Below, piece after piece: positions 47,144 to 59,060 of a stretch of DNA of 64,000 nucleotides (positions within the stretch are counted from its first letter, which is position 1; every line of letters begins with the position of its first letter). This DNA is from Gigaspora rosea (taxonomy: Eukaryota > Glomeromycota > Glomeromycetes > Diversisporales > Gigasporaceae): positions 34,234 through 98,233 of the forward strand of contig QKWP01000265.1 in the NCBI GenBank assembly GCA_003550325.1. The letters are read 5' to 3'. The translations under genes were made by a program, and so were the position numbers. Under the pieces are notes generated by a model. That model did not search any database. It worked only from the letters and a program-made list of their open reading frames with translations, and had not been told where the DNA came from.

Positions 47144-48796
47144 ATACATCTTTTAAAGTTGAAAATATAGAGAACAAAAGAAGTAAATCAAAAACATTAT
47201 AGTAATATTAATGATGTAGTTAATACAAAATTATCATTATTTGTATTCAAAAAATTAAAGCAAACTTTGAAATTGTATCAAACTTATAGAACAGAAACAA
47301 CTATTCAAATTTGTAAATTCTTTTGTTATGTTACATATGATTATCAACCAATAGTATTTCAAAATTTTTAGTAAATTGTCCAATCAAGTTGTAAAATAAA
47401 GTTATTTAATTCACAGGTCTTCAAATGATATGTTATAAGACAAAGCAAAGACATGAATTCATTTGTTAAATTTAACCTTGTTTCATAAAAAGTTAAAGTA
47501 CCCAAGTTTTTAAAGCAAGTATTGTAAAATGTATAAAAAAAAATTTACTCAATTGTGTGACTATATTAGAATAATCTACAAATTTGAATTGTATAAAAGG
47601 TTTTTAACAATATTTTCCACCAAAATTTTTTTTTAGTTTGAGTTTTCTTTTATCTGTTATTTTCTTTTTAGTAATTTTTAGTTAGTATTAGTTTTAGTAC
47701 AAATTCAAATTAACTTCCACCCCAAAAATAGTAAACAAAATATAATCGTTAACTTGAATTTAGAATACTTAGTGAGTATGTACTATAGTTAACATATTGA
47801 ACATAATATATATAGTGAATATAGTCCAATAAGTATTAATGTTTGCATAGTGAACACAACAAACAAATGTAATATAGTAAACATAATGCTTATATATCAT
47901 TAATCATAAAAACATATAAAAATACCTCCTTTTCACTCAAATAAAAAACAACTCTTGGTGTTCTAAAAAAACTTCAAAGTCAAAATAGAAATGTTTGCTT
48001 ACAAGTATGATCAATTAACATATTCCCTATACATAGTAAAAATTATTCGTCATTTAATTAACTCTTGTCCTCATGACCATCAAATACCCTATTTTTTTGT
48101 ATTAAATAAGAGAAAAAAAAAGTATCAATTAGTAATTAGGTCCCTTATATGCTAAAATCCAACCCTGATTAAACTCTTGATTATCTTATTATCAAAATCC
48201 AGTACCTATAATTAATCTGAATCATGACCCCTTAACCATATGACACTATGAACTTAGTTTATGATTATGTACTACTAATAAAAGAAATACAAAATTGGTA
48301 AAGTAGTAAGAAAGCTACTAAACTACACAAGTGAAATTAAAAGAATACTTACCTTCAACTAACACTATCACTATTGACCTTCTAACCCTGGTTACTGCAC
48401 CAATTCTTTTCATGCCTCAATCATAACCTCTATAGTTATAGTACTATAAGGGTAGTTTAGATAGAATTGTAGTATTGTGAGTTATTCAGATACCAAGCCT
48501 GCAAGTATTCTGACGCATCTTGCAATTTCACAACAATTGCTCCTATTAACTTACAGTACAAGGTAATACCATAAACTTGTCATGATGATTTGTAACATTT
48601 TAGTAATAAGTAAAACTCTAATCTGCTGAATAAATAATTTTCCAGTATAAAAATCTTATTACTTATACAATTATTAAATTTAATATAAATGATATTTACA
48701 CTCACTAATTAAGAAATTCAATATTACTTATTTGAAATACTTATATTAATAAAAAACTTTTTCTTACATTAATTAATGTAAATCAAATAATAAATA
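47144..48796. other. AT-rich region 3' of the Helitron frame
   Basis: It probably includes the Helitron 3' end, but no CTRR-terminated hairpin could be fixed by eye. No other gene seen. Confidence 0.35.
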
Positions 48797-48976
48797 CAGT
48801 CCACTCTCCATAAATGTACACACTATGTATATCCTCTTTAAATACACACTAATCTTCAGTCCCAAGAATATAGAGCACTTAATAAATGCTCTCAGTAAAT
48901 ATACACACTCTCTCAATGCACATATTTAAAAGGTTTACTTATAGTCCCAAGAAGGGCATTTATGGAAAGTTGATTA
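48797..48976. mobile_element. pogo-type MITE, 180 bp
   Basis: Ends CAGTCCACTCTCCATAAATG and, reverse-complemented, TAATCAACTTTCCATAAATG, next to TA on both sides. CAGTCCCAAGAA occurs inside each arm. Confidence 0.7.
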
Positions 48977-50659
48977 TAATTATGGTTTAATACATATTCA
49001 TAAATCTTATTATATAGAATAGAAACTTTTTATTTTAATCCATAAGTTGATAATTCAAAATAGAGGTGGAACAATAAGAATATAAGAAACCAAGGCACGA
49101 AGAAAATCTATTCTATTAAATACAAAAGATACACTTCACTTAACTTGCTACTAAACCTTACTCTTTTTGGCACCTCAGGATTTTATCTTCTGGTTAAGAG
49201 GAAAAAACCTCTTACTCTCCCTACCAAGTATGCCTTTTGTTGCACTCCGATCCTGGTAATATTGAACAATACAAATCATCAACATAATTGATGCATAGTA
49301 TCTAGAGATAGAAAAATGTGCATTTTATAATAAAATGCGCATATATAAAATGCGCATGATACCGCTTGATAAAAAATTTTTTTGATTTTTATCTTTATTA
49401 TTGATAATATGTCTAAATAAAGATACTACATATTGATTCTGAATCAGATTACGACTACATATATAAAATTTTACATAGCTAATTGTAAACTTCATCGTTG
49501 CTTATCTTTTATATAATTTGAGAATATACTAGCACCTGACATGTGAAACTGCCACGGGAGCTTTTAAAACACTTTAAAATCTTAGTTAAAATCTGTAAAT
49601 TCTCATTATAAATATGCTAAGTTAGTTTGCATTGGATTGTCACAAAAAAATTCTGTTACTGAACATACTATTCTATTAACTACAGTATAGTTAAAATTGA
49701 GTTGGTTTGCATTAAAATTATAGCATACAAATAATTATATGTCGCAATAATTACAGATTTAAATAGTATCGTCATTTTAATTTAAATTTTCTCACGGTCT
49801 GATTATGGTCTTTGAATATAGCAAATTAATGCAATTGAAATTTTTTTTATTATTCGCATTATTAAGAAGCACCAATTACCATTTATTAAACACTCATATA
49901 TGAAATTAGTAGATATTTTTGTGCAGACCGGACGTTTGTGACTGTGTAATAAAATTATATTTTGTTTTACTTGATTCCTTTACAATGTCATTTTTGCAAA
50001 TACAGAATTTGTATTAGTTCTCGCCTACACATTTCTTCACAATTATATTATCTCATATCAATTGTTAATAAATTTGAATTGTAATGACATAACTTGTTCA
50101 TCGATATATTAGTCTCAACAATTTGATCACAAGTTATATAACCAATCAAAAGGCATTAAAGTACAATAACTTAATTAGATTACTATATTAGTTTTAGCAC
50201 ACTGATTATCTTTTGAACATAACCGTGATTTTTGGTTGGTAGATCGACATAAAACTACGAATCGCTGATAAAATTAGTTAATTATCAGATCATTTGGGCA
50301 ACAAAAAATTCGACCAAAAATTCTAGAAATCAAACATCTAAATATTTGGTTAAATATAATTTTTTTTTATATTTACTAATATATTCACAATTTTTTTTTA
50401 TTAATCTTATGTTTTATCTATCGCGGAGCATTTGTCGTGTTCTTGCACTTGCACTTCTTGCACTTATTCTTGAACTTGAGACCATTATACAAACCGTTTT
50501 CAAATTCTTAACATTTTTTAGCCCAAAATATTTTGTAAATATTAGGCAATCAAACAACAAAGGTAAATTTGGCAAATTCAAATTTTATGATTTTGTGTTG
50601 TTTAAGGACGTTAATAGAATCATGCGCACACATGAAACCTATCTCTAATAGTATCATAG
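48977..50659. other. AT-rich spacer
   Basis: No gene recognised. A 100-codon plus frame at 50,346-50,648 contains a short CTTGCA/CTTGAA microsatellite and no domain. ATGCGCAT words near 49,320-49,370 resemble those at 6.7-7.0 kb. Confidence 0.4.
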
Positions 50660-51140
50660 AACAAACCCCACGTTTCCAAATAAATTATATATAACTCATA
50701 AATACCTTGAAAGCTGAAATAAATAAAGACGCCACTACAATTAAGACTTTCAATACTCGCTTATAAAATGGGGCTTATTGGCCGATTATTACAATCAAAT
50801 TTGATAAACAATCACGAAAAATTCCAACCATCCAACAAACTAATACATGTCAAAAAAACTGCAAGACAAAGCATGAAACATAAAATTTGGTAGCTGTAAC
50901 TTTTGATAATAACTAAAATAAATAAACTTTTTCTTAATACAAAAGCCTCATCTCCACAATAAAATCATCTATTGTAATGCCCTCCAGCCTCTCTTTTTTA
51001 ACCAAAACTGAGTAATGTAATGAATCTGGGCTGTGAATGAAAAAATATAGCATTCAAACCTCTTTACGTTTCTTTTAAATTGAAAGTTATAAAAAAGTCG
51101 TAATTTTACCATGTAAAAGAATAACGACATACAAGTTGTT
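50660..51140 (+). repeat. second copy of the Helitron 5' flank
   Basis: Parallel to 41,560-41,960 but without a following Helitron frame: it is followed within 30 bp by the Ginger-like element. It is either a solo Helitron end or a shared promoter-like repeat. Confidence 0.55.
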
Positions 51141-51994
51141 AAATAATAAAGAATATATTAATATATGTGACGGCTGATGCTGATTTTGACTGAAGCTGAA
51201 TGTCACGTGAGATTTCGAGCCGGAAATTGCAAATTGCATCACGTATCGATCATGCCGTACATACCATTCGGGCTACCAGAAATCCGATTTCAGGTGTAAT
51301 ATAGCACGATCAAAAAATTCAAAACAAACAAAACAACCGATTCGCTTTGTCAAAAAACTGTCAAAAATTGCATATACCGGTAAGACCTTCTGCGCATTAG
51401 TAAAAAATTTTTCTTGCAAATTTTTATATATATAGCACCTTCTAACCTAGCCTATTAGCAATACCCTAACCCTATTCAAGCAAAACAAAATTTACTTTGA
51501 AATAGGTTTTTGATACTTGGTCGTGGTCCCAAACTAAGGAAAAATGCCGATTCTCGAGCCCAAGCCAAGTAGTAATACCAATTCCCAAGCCCAGACTAAG
51601 TAGCAATGCCATAATTTAAAAAAAAAGTTTGGTCACGAATTCCCAAAAATTTCATGAACATGTAATGCAAACAAAGATCAAATGAACATAGCACAATTAA
51701 ACAAACAAAACAAACAATCTGCATATTTGTAAGCACTAAATTTTTTTAGTGTACCAAAAAAACGTGTTTTTGAAAATAAGTTCAATTGTGATTTATTGCA
51801 ATAAAGCTTATGCTAAAAATGCTAAAACCAGACCCTAACCCAAATTTTAACGCTGACCCTAACCTAACTCTATTTCATTTCCTCTGATTTTTCTTCAATT
51901 TCTTTTGAAATTTTTTTTGGTTTTCAATCTCTCTTTCCCGGGTTGCTTTTTTTCGACTTTCTTCATTTCCCTTTTTTTTTTCTTAAACTCCCTC

Positions 51995-52303
51995 TTTTTT
52001 CATCCTTGTTTCGATTATCTCCTTCTCTTCTCTTTTTTTCTTCAGTTATCTTCTTTTTTGACTTCTTTTCGATTATCTTCTCTTTTCTTCCCTTCGATTA
52101 TCTTCTTTTTTTTTTGACTATTATTCTTTTCCTCTCTTTGATTATCTTATTTATTCATTTTTCGAGTCTTTTTTTTTCTTTATTTAGATAACTTTAATTC
52201 TATTAACAGGAATTCGAACCTCCTTGCCATCTATTTATACTATCGCTGTGCGATCGTTGNTTTTTTCATCCTTGTTTCGATTATCTCCTTCTCTTTTCTT
52301 TTT

Positions 52304-52335
<32 letters not shown>

Positions 52336-52525
52336 TTATTTTTTTTTTTTTTTTATTTTTCGATTCAATTTTTTTTTTGTTTTTTTTTATTTTTTTTTTA
52401 TTTTCGGGTCTTTTTTTTATTCATTTTTCGAGTCTTTTTTTTTCTTTATTTAGATAACTTTAATTCTATTAACAGGAATTCGAACCTCCTTGCCATCTAT
52501 TTATACTATCGCTGTGCGATCGTTG
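51995..52525. other. 266-bp repeat flanking a single N: probable assembly joint
   Basis: TTTTTTCATCCTTGTTTCGA at 51,995 recurs at 52,261, and the 110 bp ending GCTGTGCGATCGTTG at 52,259 recurs ending at 52,525. Both have an offset of exactly 266, with N at 52,260. Between them lies T-rich low-complexity sequence. Two overlapping contig ends joined by an N would look like this. Confidence 0.75.
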
Positions 52526-52689
52526 GCTGTCAATGCTTTGAACATGCCCTGTTGTAAAAACGTCAGCTATAGCTTTCATTTTCAAGTTTGTTGGTTCTTA
52601 TTTTGATCTGGTGCAATAGCAGCTATGGTCCCGGTTTTGATCGTTTTGTTTAGCGATTTTTTTTTATGAACACTATTTTTTTTACACAT

Positions 52690-53769
52690 CTTATTATGAG
52701 ATTTCTCTAATAATGCATTGACAGATGTTGAACTTGCAGTATACGTGAAATATGTTGGTCAACAATCTCAGCTATGATATCAATATCTTCACAATCACCC
52801 TCCTTAGGAATATTCTGCAATTCATCGGGGTATCATAAACTCAGCGCATTTTCCAACCAAACATTACCTCGTGTGGTGTACAGCCATGTGCTTCTTGTGT
52901 AGAAGAGTTATACAATACAACAAAGGCATCAACAACATTAATCCAGTCCTTTCGTTGTAATTGACTATTCTTATCACACAGCATTTTGGTAAACCACAAC
53001 CAACGGTCTGGTTAAGACGTTCAACCTGGCCTTGAGACTGCGGGTGACGGGGACGACCATGCCTAATAGTAATACCAAGAGTCCCACATATTTGAGTAAG
53101 AATTTGCGTGACAAACTCCTTGCCATTGTCGCTTTGAAGAATAGTAGGAGGGCCCAGAATTTTAAAAATGTTCTCTACGAGATGAGTTGCAACGGTAATA
53201 GACTCCTTGTTTTTTAGGGAAACAGCTACAAGGAATTTCGAAAACACGCATATACATGTAAGTAATCATGCAAAACCATCATTTATCTCCACGAAATTAT
53301 GAAAGTCCACAAGATCGATCTGAACATGTTCCCACAGTGCTTTAGAAACTACCGGTATCATATCGATCTTTTCTTTAAGGTAAGTACTCACCGCACAAGA
53401 GGAATATTTGTTAACGTATGCCTGGACTTCTTTCAGTGTAATTCCAATATGATGTTCAGAAATTGCATCGAACATTTTGTGATAGTTACGGTGATTGGCT
53501 TCATCATGAAAATGCTGTAATATCTGGGTGTGTAATTTTTGGTCATACTTAGGGACCACACGGCGTCTTTCAACTATAATGCCATTTTTTATAACAGCAG
53601 GAGTGTATAAGATTCTATTTTCATCCAACACAAATTTCTTGCAGCGACAAATAAAATTTGGTTTGCCAGACTTTTTCAGAACATCTTCAGATTTCGTTTT
53701 TGAGTGAAGATATTCTGCAATGGCTTGGTATTCAGCTTCTGTTTTGGGGATTTTTGGAATTGCCAGCAT
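52690..53769 (-). pseudogene. Ginger-like integrase
   Basis: The first frame (53,769-53,266) carries an H2C2-type zinc domain (HFHDEANHRNYHKMF ... YVNKYSSC), where the first Cys of the pair appears replaced by Tyr. It then has WEHVQIDLVDF with the first catalytic Asp. After one TGA (53,266-53,268, where such proteins usually have Trp: GFA*LLT) the same frame continues: VFSKFLVAVS, ILQSDNGKEF (second Asp), HPQSQGQVERLNQT (Glu), giving DD35E spacing. Downstream the frame shifts and continues as WINVVDAFVVLYN and HGCTPHEVMFGWK, then a C-terminal GDCEDIDIIAEIVDQHI. The closest known type is the KRBA2/Ginger class. Damage is light. Confidence 0.8.
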
Positions 53770-54794
53770 GGGTAAGTATAGAAGTAAGGTTTTTTTTTTT
53801 AAAAAAAAAAAAAAAAGTTATGAAAAAAAAAAAGTTGTAAAAAAAAAAATGGTTTGTAAGCAGCTATATTCTAAAGAAAAGGAGAAAGCTGCAAGAAAAA
53901 AAATTTCTCTAGTTGAAAAATTTGGGTGAGCAAATTATACGTATAAAAAAAACTTGGGTTGTTGTTCGTGAACAAATAAGTGTTGAGTGGGTTGTGTGCA
54001 AACTTAAAATAAATAGAGAAATTTTATGCACAATGGCGTATAACAAAACAATACGTACAGTATGGTATGATTGTTGTCCAGCCGAATAGTATATACGGCA
54101 TGATCGACACATAATGCGATCTGCAATTTCTGGCCCAAAATCTCGCATAGCATTCAGCTTCAGCCAAAATCAGCATTAGCTGTCTCAATATTTATAGAGA
54201 ACCGCTATTTACACCATGGTTTTTGCTATTTGCACCATGGATTTTGTGTAATATTAGATCATCATTCAACCTTTTCTATTTGCACCATTGTATAGTTACA
54301 CGAATGTTTGAAAAATTTTATTTTGTACTCCTATATGTTGTTAATCTGCAAAAAAGATGAGTTTTTATTGGTGCAGCATTAAAATGGTCTGAGATTGCAC
54401 AAAAATTGCGAAAATCTAGCCCGCATTATATTAAGGCCTTAAAAAATTAGAGTAAGGATTGGGCCGCATTATAAAATTAGGGTTAGGGTTGGCCTGTATT
54501 ATAAAATTAGATTAGCAGGCCTACTAGATTAGTTATCAAAATAAGACTTGTGTAATGTAGTGATGCAAACGGCTTGGTTCGGCTCAGCTCGCGGCTTGCA
54601 TTGACCAAGCCGAGCTGATCTTCGGCTCCAAAGGCTAGAGCCAAGCTGTTTGTAAGCTGATTAACCTCGAGCCGAGCCGAGCCGCTACTCTACAAAGAAA
54701 ATATCCAATCAGACATGAACACGAATTCTAATGTGCTATTTCGTGTAAAAAGTTTAAAGTCATAAACTTCTGGTAATCTACCTTCAACTAATAC

Positions 54795-54990
54795 TCATCA
54801 CCGATCATAATGAAATTGAAATGTGGGTCTCTATTTAACCCTCTAAAACCCACTTATACTTGTTTAATATAAACTCTACTCTAAAACTAACCTCTAACCA
54901 TAACCTCTAAAAAATGCGCTTCAAAAATTTTTATTTTTCGGTGGTTTGTCAATTTTTTTATACTATACATATTTCATTTTAATCCGTCAC
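54795..54990. mobile_element. MITE, copy 3 of the three-copy family, inside the hAT element
   Basis: CACCGATCATAATGAAATTG on the left and TTTCATTTTAATCCGTCACA on the right, with AAAACCCACTTATACTTG and ACCTCTAAAAAATGCGC inside, parallel the copy at 4,944-5,142. Confidence 0.6.
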
Positions 54991-55238
54991 AATACTTATT
55001 ATAACTCAAACTAACTCTAACTTGAAATCGGCTAAACTTAAATCAATAGAACTATGATAAAATTCAAATACTGAGATAAGTTTATTTTTAAATCTATCAA
55101 AAAAAAAGGTTTTTTTTTTTTACATTTTTTACTAATGAAGGTACCTTTCCTTTTTTTTTTTGTTAAACACACGACAGGTCGGACAAGAAATTAGAATTTT
55201 AACAAATTTATTTTTACATATGTATGTATAATTTTTAA

Positions 55239-57200
55239 CTATCCTCTATGAAACTTAATATTGTGCTCCAACCAAGAGTTAATACACATAAGAGCTTGTA
55301 CACTCTTCTCAGATAGACGTGTACGTTTAGCCCGAACTGTATCACCAGCTTTGGAGAAAACTTGTTCGGAGGGTACTGAAGTAGACTGGATGGCTAAATA
55401 ATCTTTAGCTATTTGAGATAGATTAGGAAAACGTGTACGATTAAGTTTCCACCAGTTCAAAGGATCAATGTTCATAGGTAAAACGGCCTCAGATAAGTAC
55501 TGGCTAAATTCATCCGTCCTATTACCGAGTTCATTTTTTTTTCGTTTTTTCTGAGCAATTTGTTCTGTATATGTTAAATTCAACGTTTCTAAATTAGTAG
55601 ACGAATTATTTAAAGTAAGTGCAGAATATTGTGTTCTAAAGATATTATTAAAAATAGCAATATTTGCTTCAGTATTCATATCATCGGGCATTAGCTCTAG
55701 TTTAATTCGGGGATCGAGGATAGCCGCCATAAAGGCTGTCTTATTATAGATCTCATTTGAATACTTTTGAATTTTATCTGACATTTGGGTTGCAGCTGTT
55801 TTTAGAAATTCCGGACTTGTTGAATTCTGAATATGAGATGAAATAGTATCAACAATGCTATCAATTAGTAGAATTGAAATGCCTAGAGTCGTATACGTGC
55901 TGCCAGAAAGAACATTAGTAGTCTCGTAAAATGGCTTAAGAAATTGTGTTACGGTTTGAAGATCTGATTCTTCTTGTGGTGTAAGTTTATATTTATTTAG
56001 ATTTTTGTTGCGTCTAATAAGTGCTGCAATTGTTGTAGGCATAGTTACGTAGACCGAAAGCATCAAATATGTGCTATTCCACCGTGTTGAAACATCCTGT
56101 GGAATTTTACGAGTTGCCTCGCCTTCTCCAACTGATTGCCCAAGCTCTTTTAAGTCCTGAGTCAGCGATGATGAAGAGGAAATAGTCTTGACCAAGTTGC
56201 GCACCTTTTCGATTGATGATTTAATAGGTAACAAACCACTCGTAACGATGAGATTTAGTATATGAGCTGAACAGCGACGAGATTGAAAGTGAAAAAGCTG
56301 ATTGTGTAAAACAAGATTACTTTTTAACAATTGCATTGTCAAGATCATATTAGAACCACCGTCAGTAGTAGCACAAAGAATTTTATCAGTAATTTTAAAA
56401 GCTACAAAAACGGAACGCAAATGTGTATCAATCTCTTCACCAGTATGGGGATGAGGAAGCATGCAGATATCGAGTAAGATTTTTCGGAGGTTCCACTCAT
56501 TATCTATCCAATGTGCTGTTATGCAAAGAAAGGGCACATTAGCACGAGAGGTCCAAATATCTAACGTAACAGAGATTTTACTAGGAGCTTGTTCCAAAAG
56601 AGTTTTAACATCCTTTTGCATTACGACGAAGGCACTTTGAATAATAGACTTTATAGTCTCGCGAGAAGGTAAGTCAACATTAGCATTAAGATATTGAAGC
56701 ATAGTGGCAAATGATCTGCTTGAAATGATAGAAAAAGGTAACGTGTCTGAAACAATCCATTCGGCAATTAACATATGAAGTTTAGTTTTTTGAGCTGGTG
56801 TTAAACTTTGGCTTGAAATTGTCATTTCAGGTGTAAAAGTAAGAAGCTGTTGACCTGATGCTGGCTTAGTCGTATTCCAGCCTGGGTGCTGAGAGTCAAG
56901 GTGTTTACGTAAGGTACCAGTTGCCATATTTATACTGAACTTATTCTTACAAAAGCTGCAAAGTACTGACATATTGTCAATAGTCCTTTGTGAAAAATAT
57001 GGTGAAACAGGAGATCTAGATTTGGCTTTTTTTGTAGGAGTAACAGGAGTAAAAGGAGATACAATATTTCTATCACTCGCAGTAGCGGTGCTTGTGGCCA
57101 TATTGTCATTGTCATCAGAAACTTGCAAAACATCTTGAGAATCAGAAGCAGAAGTACTACGAACTTCAGCTTCATAAAGATCATCAGTGTCGATATCCAT
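55239..57200 (-). CDS. hAT-family transposase, intact, 653 aa
   Basis: One uninterrupted frame. A low-complexity acidic/Thr head (1-65) is followed by a BED zinc finger with C81, C84, H100 and H105 (LCSFCKNKF ... LRKHLDSQH). The RNase H-like core then shows VTLDIWTSRANVPFLCITAH (D214), CATTDGGSNM (D280), the CxxH motif CSAHILNL (C310, H313), and the hAT dimerisation region WWKLNRTRFPNLSQIAKDYL with catalytic-type Glu in SVPSEQVFSKAGDTV (E612). All residues expected for a DDE hAT enzyme are present and the length is normal. The start at 57,200 is the first Met of the frame; a 30-bp direct repeat (TATGAAATTGGGCAAGTAAA) lies 30-100 bp upstream. Cut-and-paste activity with 8-bp target duplications fits the flanks. 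The only intact gene of the window. Confidence 0.95.
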   Translation of the reverse strand: MDIDTDDLYEAEVRSTSASDSQDVLQVSDDNDNMATSTATASDRNIVSPFTPVTPTKKAKSRSPVSPYFSQRTIDNMSVLCSFCKNKFSINMATGTLRKHLDSQHPGWNTTKPASGQQLLTFTPEMTISSQSLTPAQKTKLHMLIAEWIVSDTLPFSIISSRSFATMLQYLNANVDLPSRETIKSIIQSAFVVMQKDVKTLLEQAPSKISVTLDIWTSRANVPFLCITAHWIDNEWNLRKILLDICMLPHPHTGEEIDTHLRSVFVAFKITDKILCATTDGGSNMILTMQLLKSNLVLHNQLFHFQSRRCSAHILNLIVTSGLLPIKSSIEKVRNLVKTISSSSSLTQDLKELGQSVGEGEATRKIPQDVSTRWNSTYLMLSVYVTMPTTIAALIRRNKNLNKYKLTPQEESDLQTVTQFLKPFYETTNVLSGSTYTTLGISILLIDSIVDTISSHIQNSTSPEFLKTAATQMSDKIQKYSNEIYNKTAFMAAILDPRIKLELMPDDMNTEANIAIFNNIFRTQYSALTLNNSSTNLETLNLTYTEQIAQKKRKKNELGNRTDEFSQYLSEAVLPMNIDPLNWWKLNRTRFPNLSQIAKDYLAIQSTSVPSEQVFSKAGDTVRAKRTRLSEKSVQALMCINSWLEHNIKFHRG

Positions 57201-59060
57201 TGCAACAATTGTGAGTATAAAATTTTTATATCAAATATGAAATTGGGCAAGTAAATTTTTTTCAAATATGAAATATGAAATTGGGCAAGTAAATTTTCAA
57301 GCTCTTTTATATTTACAAATAGTAAGTCGAACAAAATCTATGCTGAGAAATTTCGGTGCTTAGAATTGGATCTTGAGGCTATGCGTGAGATTTTGTTTTA
57401 CTTTTTTTTTATTTTTTTTGAAAAAATATCTAATTTTTTTTATTACTTGTTCTCGTGTAAATTGTGTTATTGATATAAAAATGGATCGGCTAACAACTTC
57501 TCAAGCCGATCGAAATGGCTTGGCTCCAAAGCCATGGTTAAAGCTTCAAAGCCTTAGTAGAGTTTCAAAACCATGGTTAAACTGGCTTAATTGTCAGCTT
57601 ATCATTCTATTTTTGAATTCGATACCCAAACTGCTGGTATATTTTAGATAACTTTGTTGATATTGCGCGAATGGTTCAAAAAAAAACAAAAAAAAAGGAA
57701 AGTGCATATCATATTATGTGACAACAGGTTAATAATAGGATGATCATGAATATAAGAGGATGATCGTGAATATGAGATGCCATGTTATGTAAAGTTAAAT
57801 GCCGATGGATTTTCAGCAAACTAGCTAGATGTATCTGATTTGATGAAATATTTGTTAAGTAGAATTTCCAGTATTTTGTTTTTTTATAATGAAATAAAAC
57901 TGTAATTCAATATGCAAATGGTTATTATTTATATGTTTTAAAAGTAATTGTGCAAAATAGTGATGGACGATTATTTATCGATAAGATTAATGTAAGATTA
58001 ATGTTACTTGAGAATAAATAAGAAATATTAAAGTAATCATATTTGCGTCAGTGATAAGTAATTTGATTTAAAATAAGTATTTTTAATCAGATGCAATAAT
58101 TACATATTTAATCACTATAATTTTTATTTAACGAACTTGTTTTGATATAAATTATATTATCGCATATAAATATCGAAAGCTTTAATTCTGTTATCGTTAT
58201 TATTATTTATTTAAATAGTATTCAATAATATTAAATAATCGTATATAATCACAGCGAGCGTTTACTATTGGATAATAGTCATGTGGTGTGAATCTATCGG
58301 CTCACGGCTCCATATTCGGCTTCAAGGTCTAGAGCCGAGCCATTTCTGGAGCCGATGCTTTATTAGTAGACCTAGAGCTGAACCGTTAATCAGCTCGGCT
58401 TAGCCGTTCAGCTCACGGCTCGGCTCAAGCCGTTTGTATCACTAGTGTAATGTTACATGACATTAATGGCGTGAATAACTGTTAATCTACAAAAAAAGCG
58501 AGTTTTTATTGGTGCAACATGAAAATAGTCCAAGATTACACAAATTTGCAAAAATCTGGCCCACATTATGTTAAGGCCTTAAAAAATTAGGATAAGGGTT
58601 GGCCCGAATTATGAAATTAGGGTTAGGGTTGGCCCGCATTATAAAATTAGGTTAGCAGGCCTACTAGATTACCAAAACAAGATTTGTGTAATATTATACA
58701 ATATTAACAGCGCAAATTAACTTTTAATCTACAAAAAAAGGTGAGTTTTTATTGGTGCAACATATATTACCATGGTGTAAATAGAAAAGATTGATTGATG
58801 ATCTAATGTTACACAAAATCCATGGTGCAAATAGCAAAAACCATGGTGTAAATAGCGGCTCCCTATATATATAGGGCTAAAATCTATTATCACATACTTT
58901 ACATAAAACCTGTAACTATAAGTCCTATTAAATCACAATAGTCACATTTTTTCGAGTTACTTTGTTTATACAAATTTTTTAATTCTATAAAAAGCCTTGT
59001 TATGCTAACACAATAGTAAAAATTAAACTTTTCTGCCAAAAAGAAAGTAATAACCAAACA

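Larger units (their letters stand above)
51166..54187 (-). mobile_element. Ginger-like DNA transposon (integrase plus TIRs)
   Basis: The left end TGTGACGGCTGATGCTGATT, then TTGACTGAAGCTGAATG, mirrors the right end (complement TGAGACAGCTAATGCTGATT, then TTGGCTGAAGCTGAATG). Similarity continues for about 110 bp (GAGATTT, GAAATTGCA, CGATCATGCCGTA). The only coding content is a retrovirus/gypsy-type integrase on the minus strand; no gag, protease or RT is present. Cut-and-paste Ginger elements have exactly this make-up. Target duplication is unclear in the AT-rich flank. Confidence 0.75.
54558..58444 (-). mobile_element. complete hAT transposon, 3,887 bp
   Basis: Ends TAGTGATGCAAACGGCTTGG and, reverse-complemented, TAGTGATACAAACGGCTTGA. 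The 8-bp GTGTAATG at 54,550-54,557 is repeated exactly at 58,445-58,452. Both subterminal regions are dense in GGCTCGGCTC/GAGCCGAGCC words, the expected transposase-binding clusters. It carries one intact transposase gene. A copy of the three-copy MITE family sits at about 54,795-54,990, between the left end and the gene. Confidence 0.95.
54337..58740. repeat. 240-bp tandem units split by the hAT element
   Basis: GAGTTTTTATTGGTGCARCA begins copies near 54,353, 58,500 and 58,743. Each full unit continues with TTAAGGCCTTAAAAAATTAG, AAATTAGGGTTAGGGTTGGC and TTAGCAGGCCTACTAGATTA. The first unit is cut by the hAT insertion at its GTGTAATG word; the third is partial. Confidence 0.8.
54197..58863. 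mobile_element. non-autonomous element with 90-bp TIRs, host of the hAT insertion
   Basis: The left end GAGAACCGCTATTTACACCA, then TGGTTTTTGCTATTTGCACC, is mirrored by the right end (complement GGGAGCCGCTATTTACACCA) for about 90 bp; TATA lies on both flanks. Without the hAT element it would be about 0.8 kb, made largely of a 240-bp tandem unit. Confidence 0.8.

Noticed and set aside
52200..52259. tRNA-like T-arm (reverse complement GGAGGTTCGAATTCC), also at 52,466-52,525
   Set aside because: The stem does not pair properly and no D arm, anticodon arm or acceptor stem can be drawn around it.
51905..52457. Phe/Ser-rich plus frames
   Set aside because: Low-complexity T-rich DNA around the N; not coding.
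54480..54500. TTAGGGTTAGGG, telomere-like words
   Set aside because: Only two units, repeated with the 240-bp tandem unit; not a telomere.
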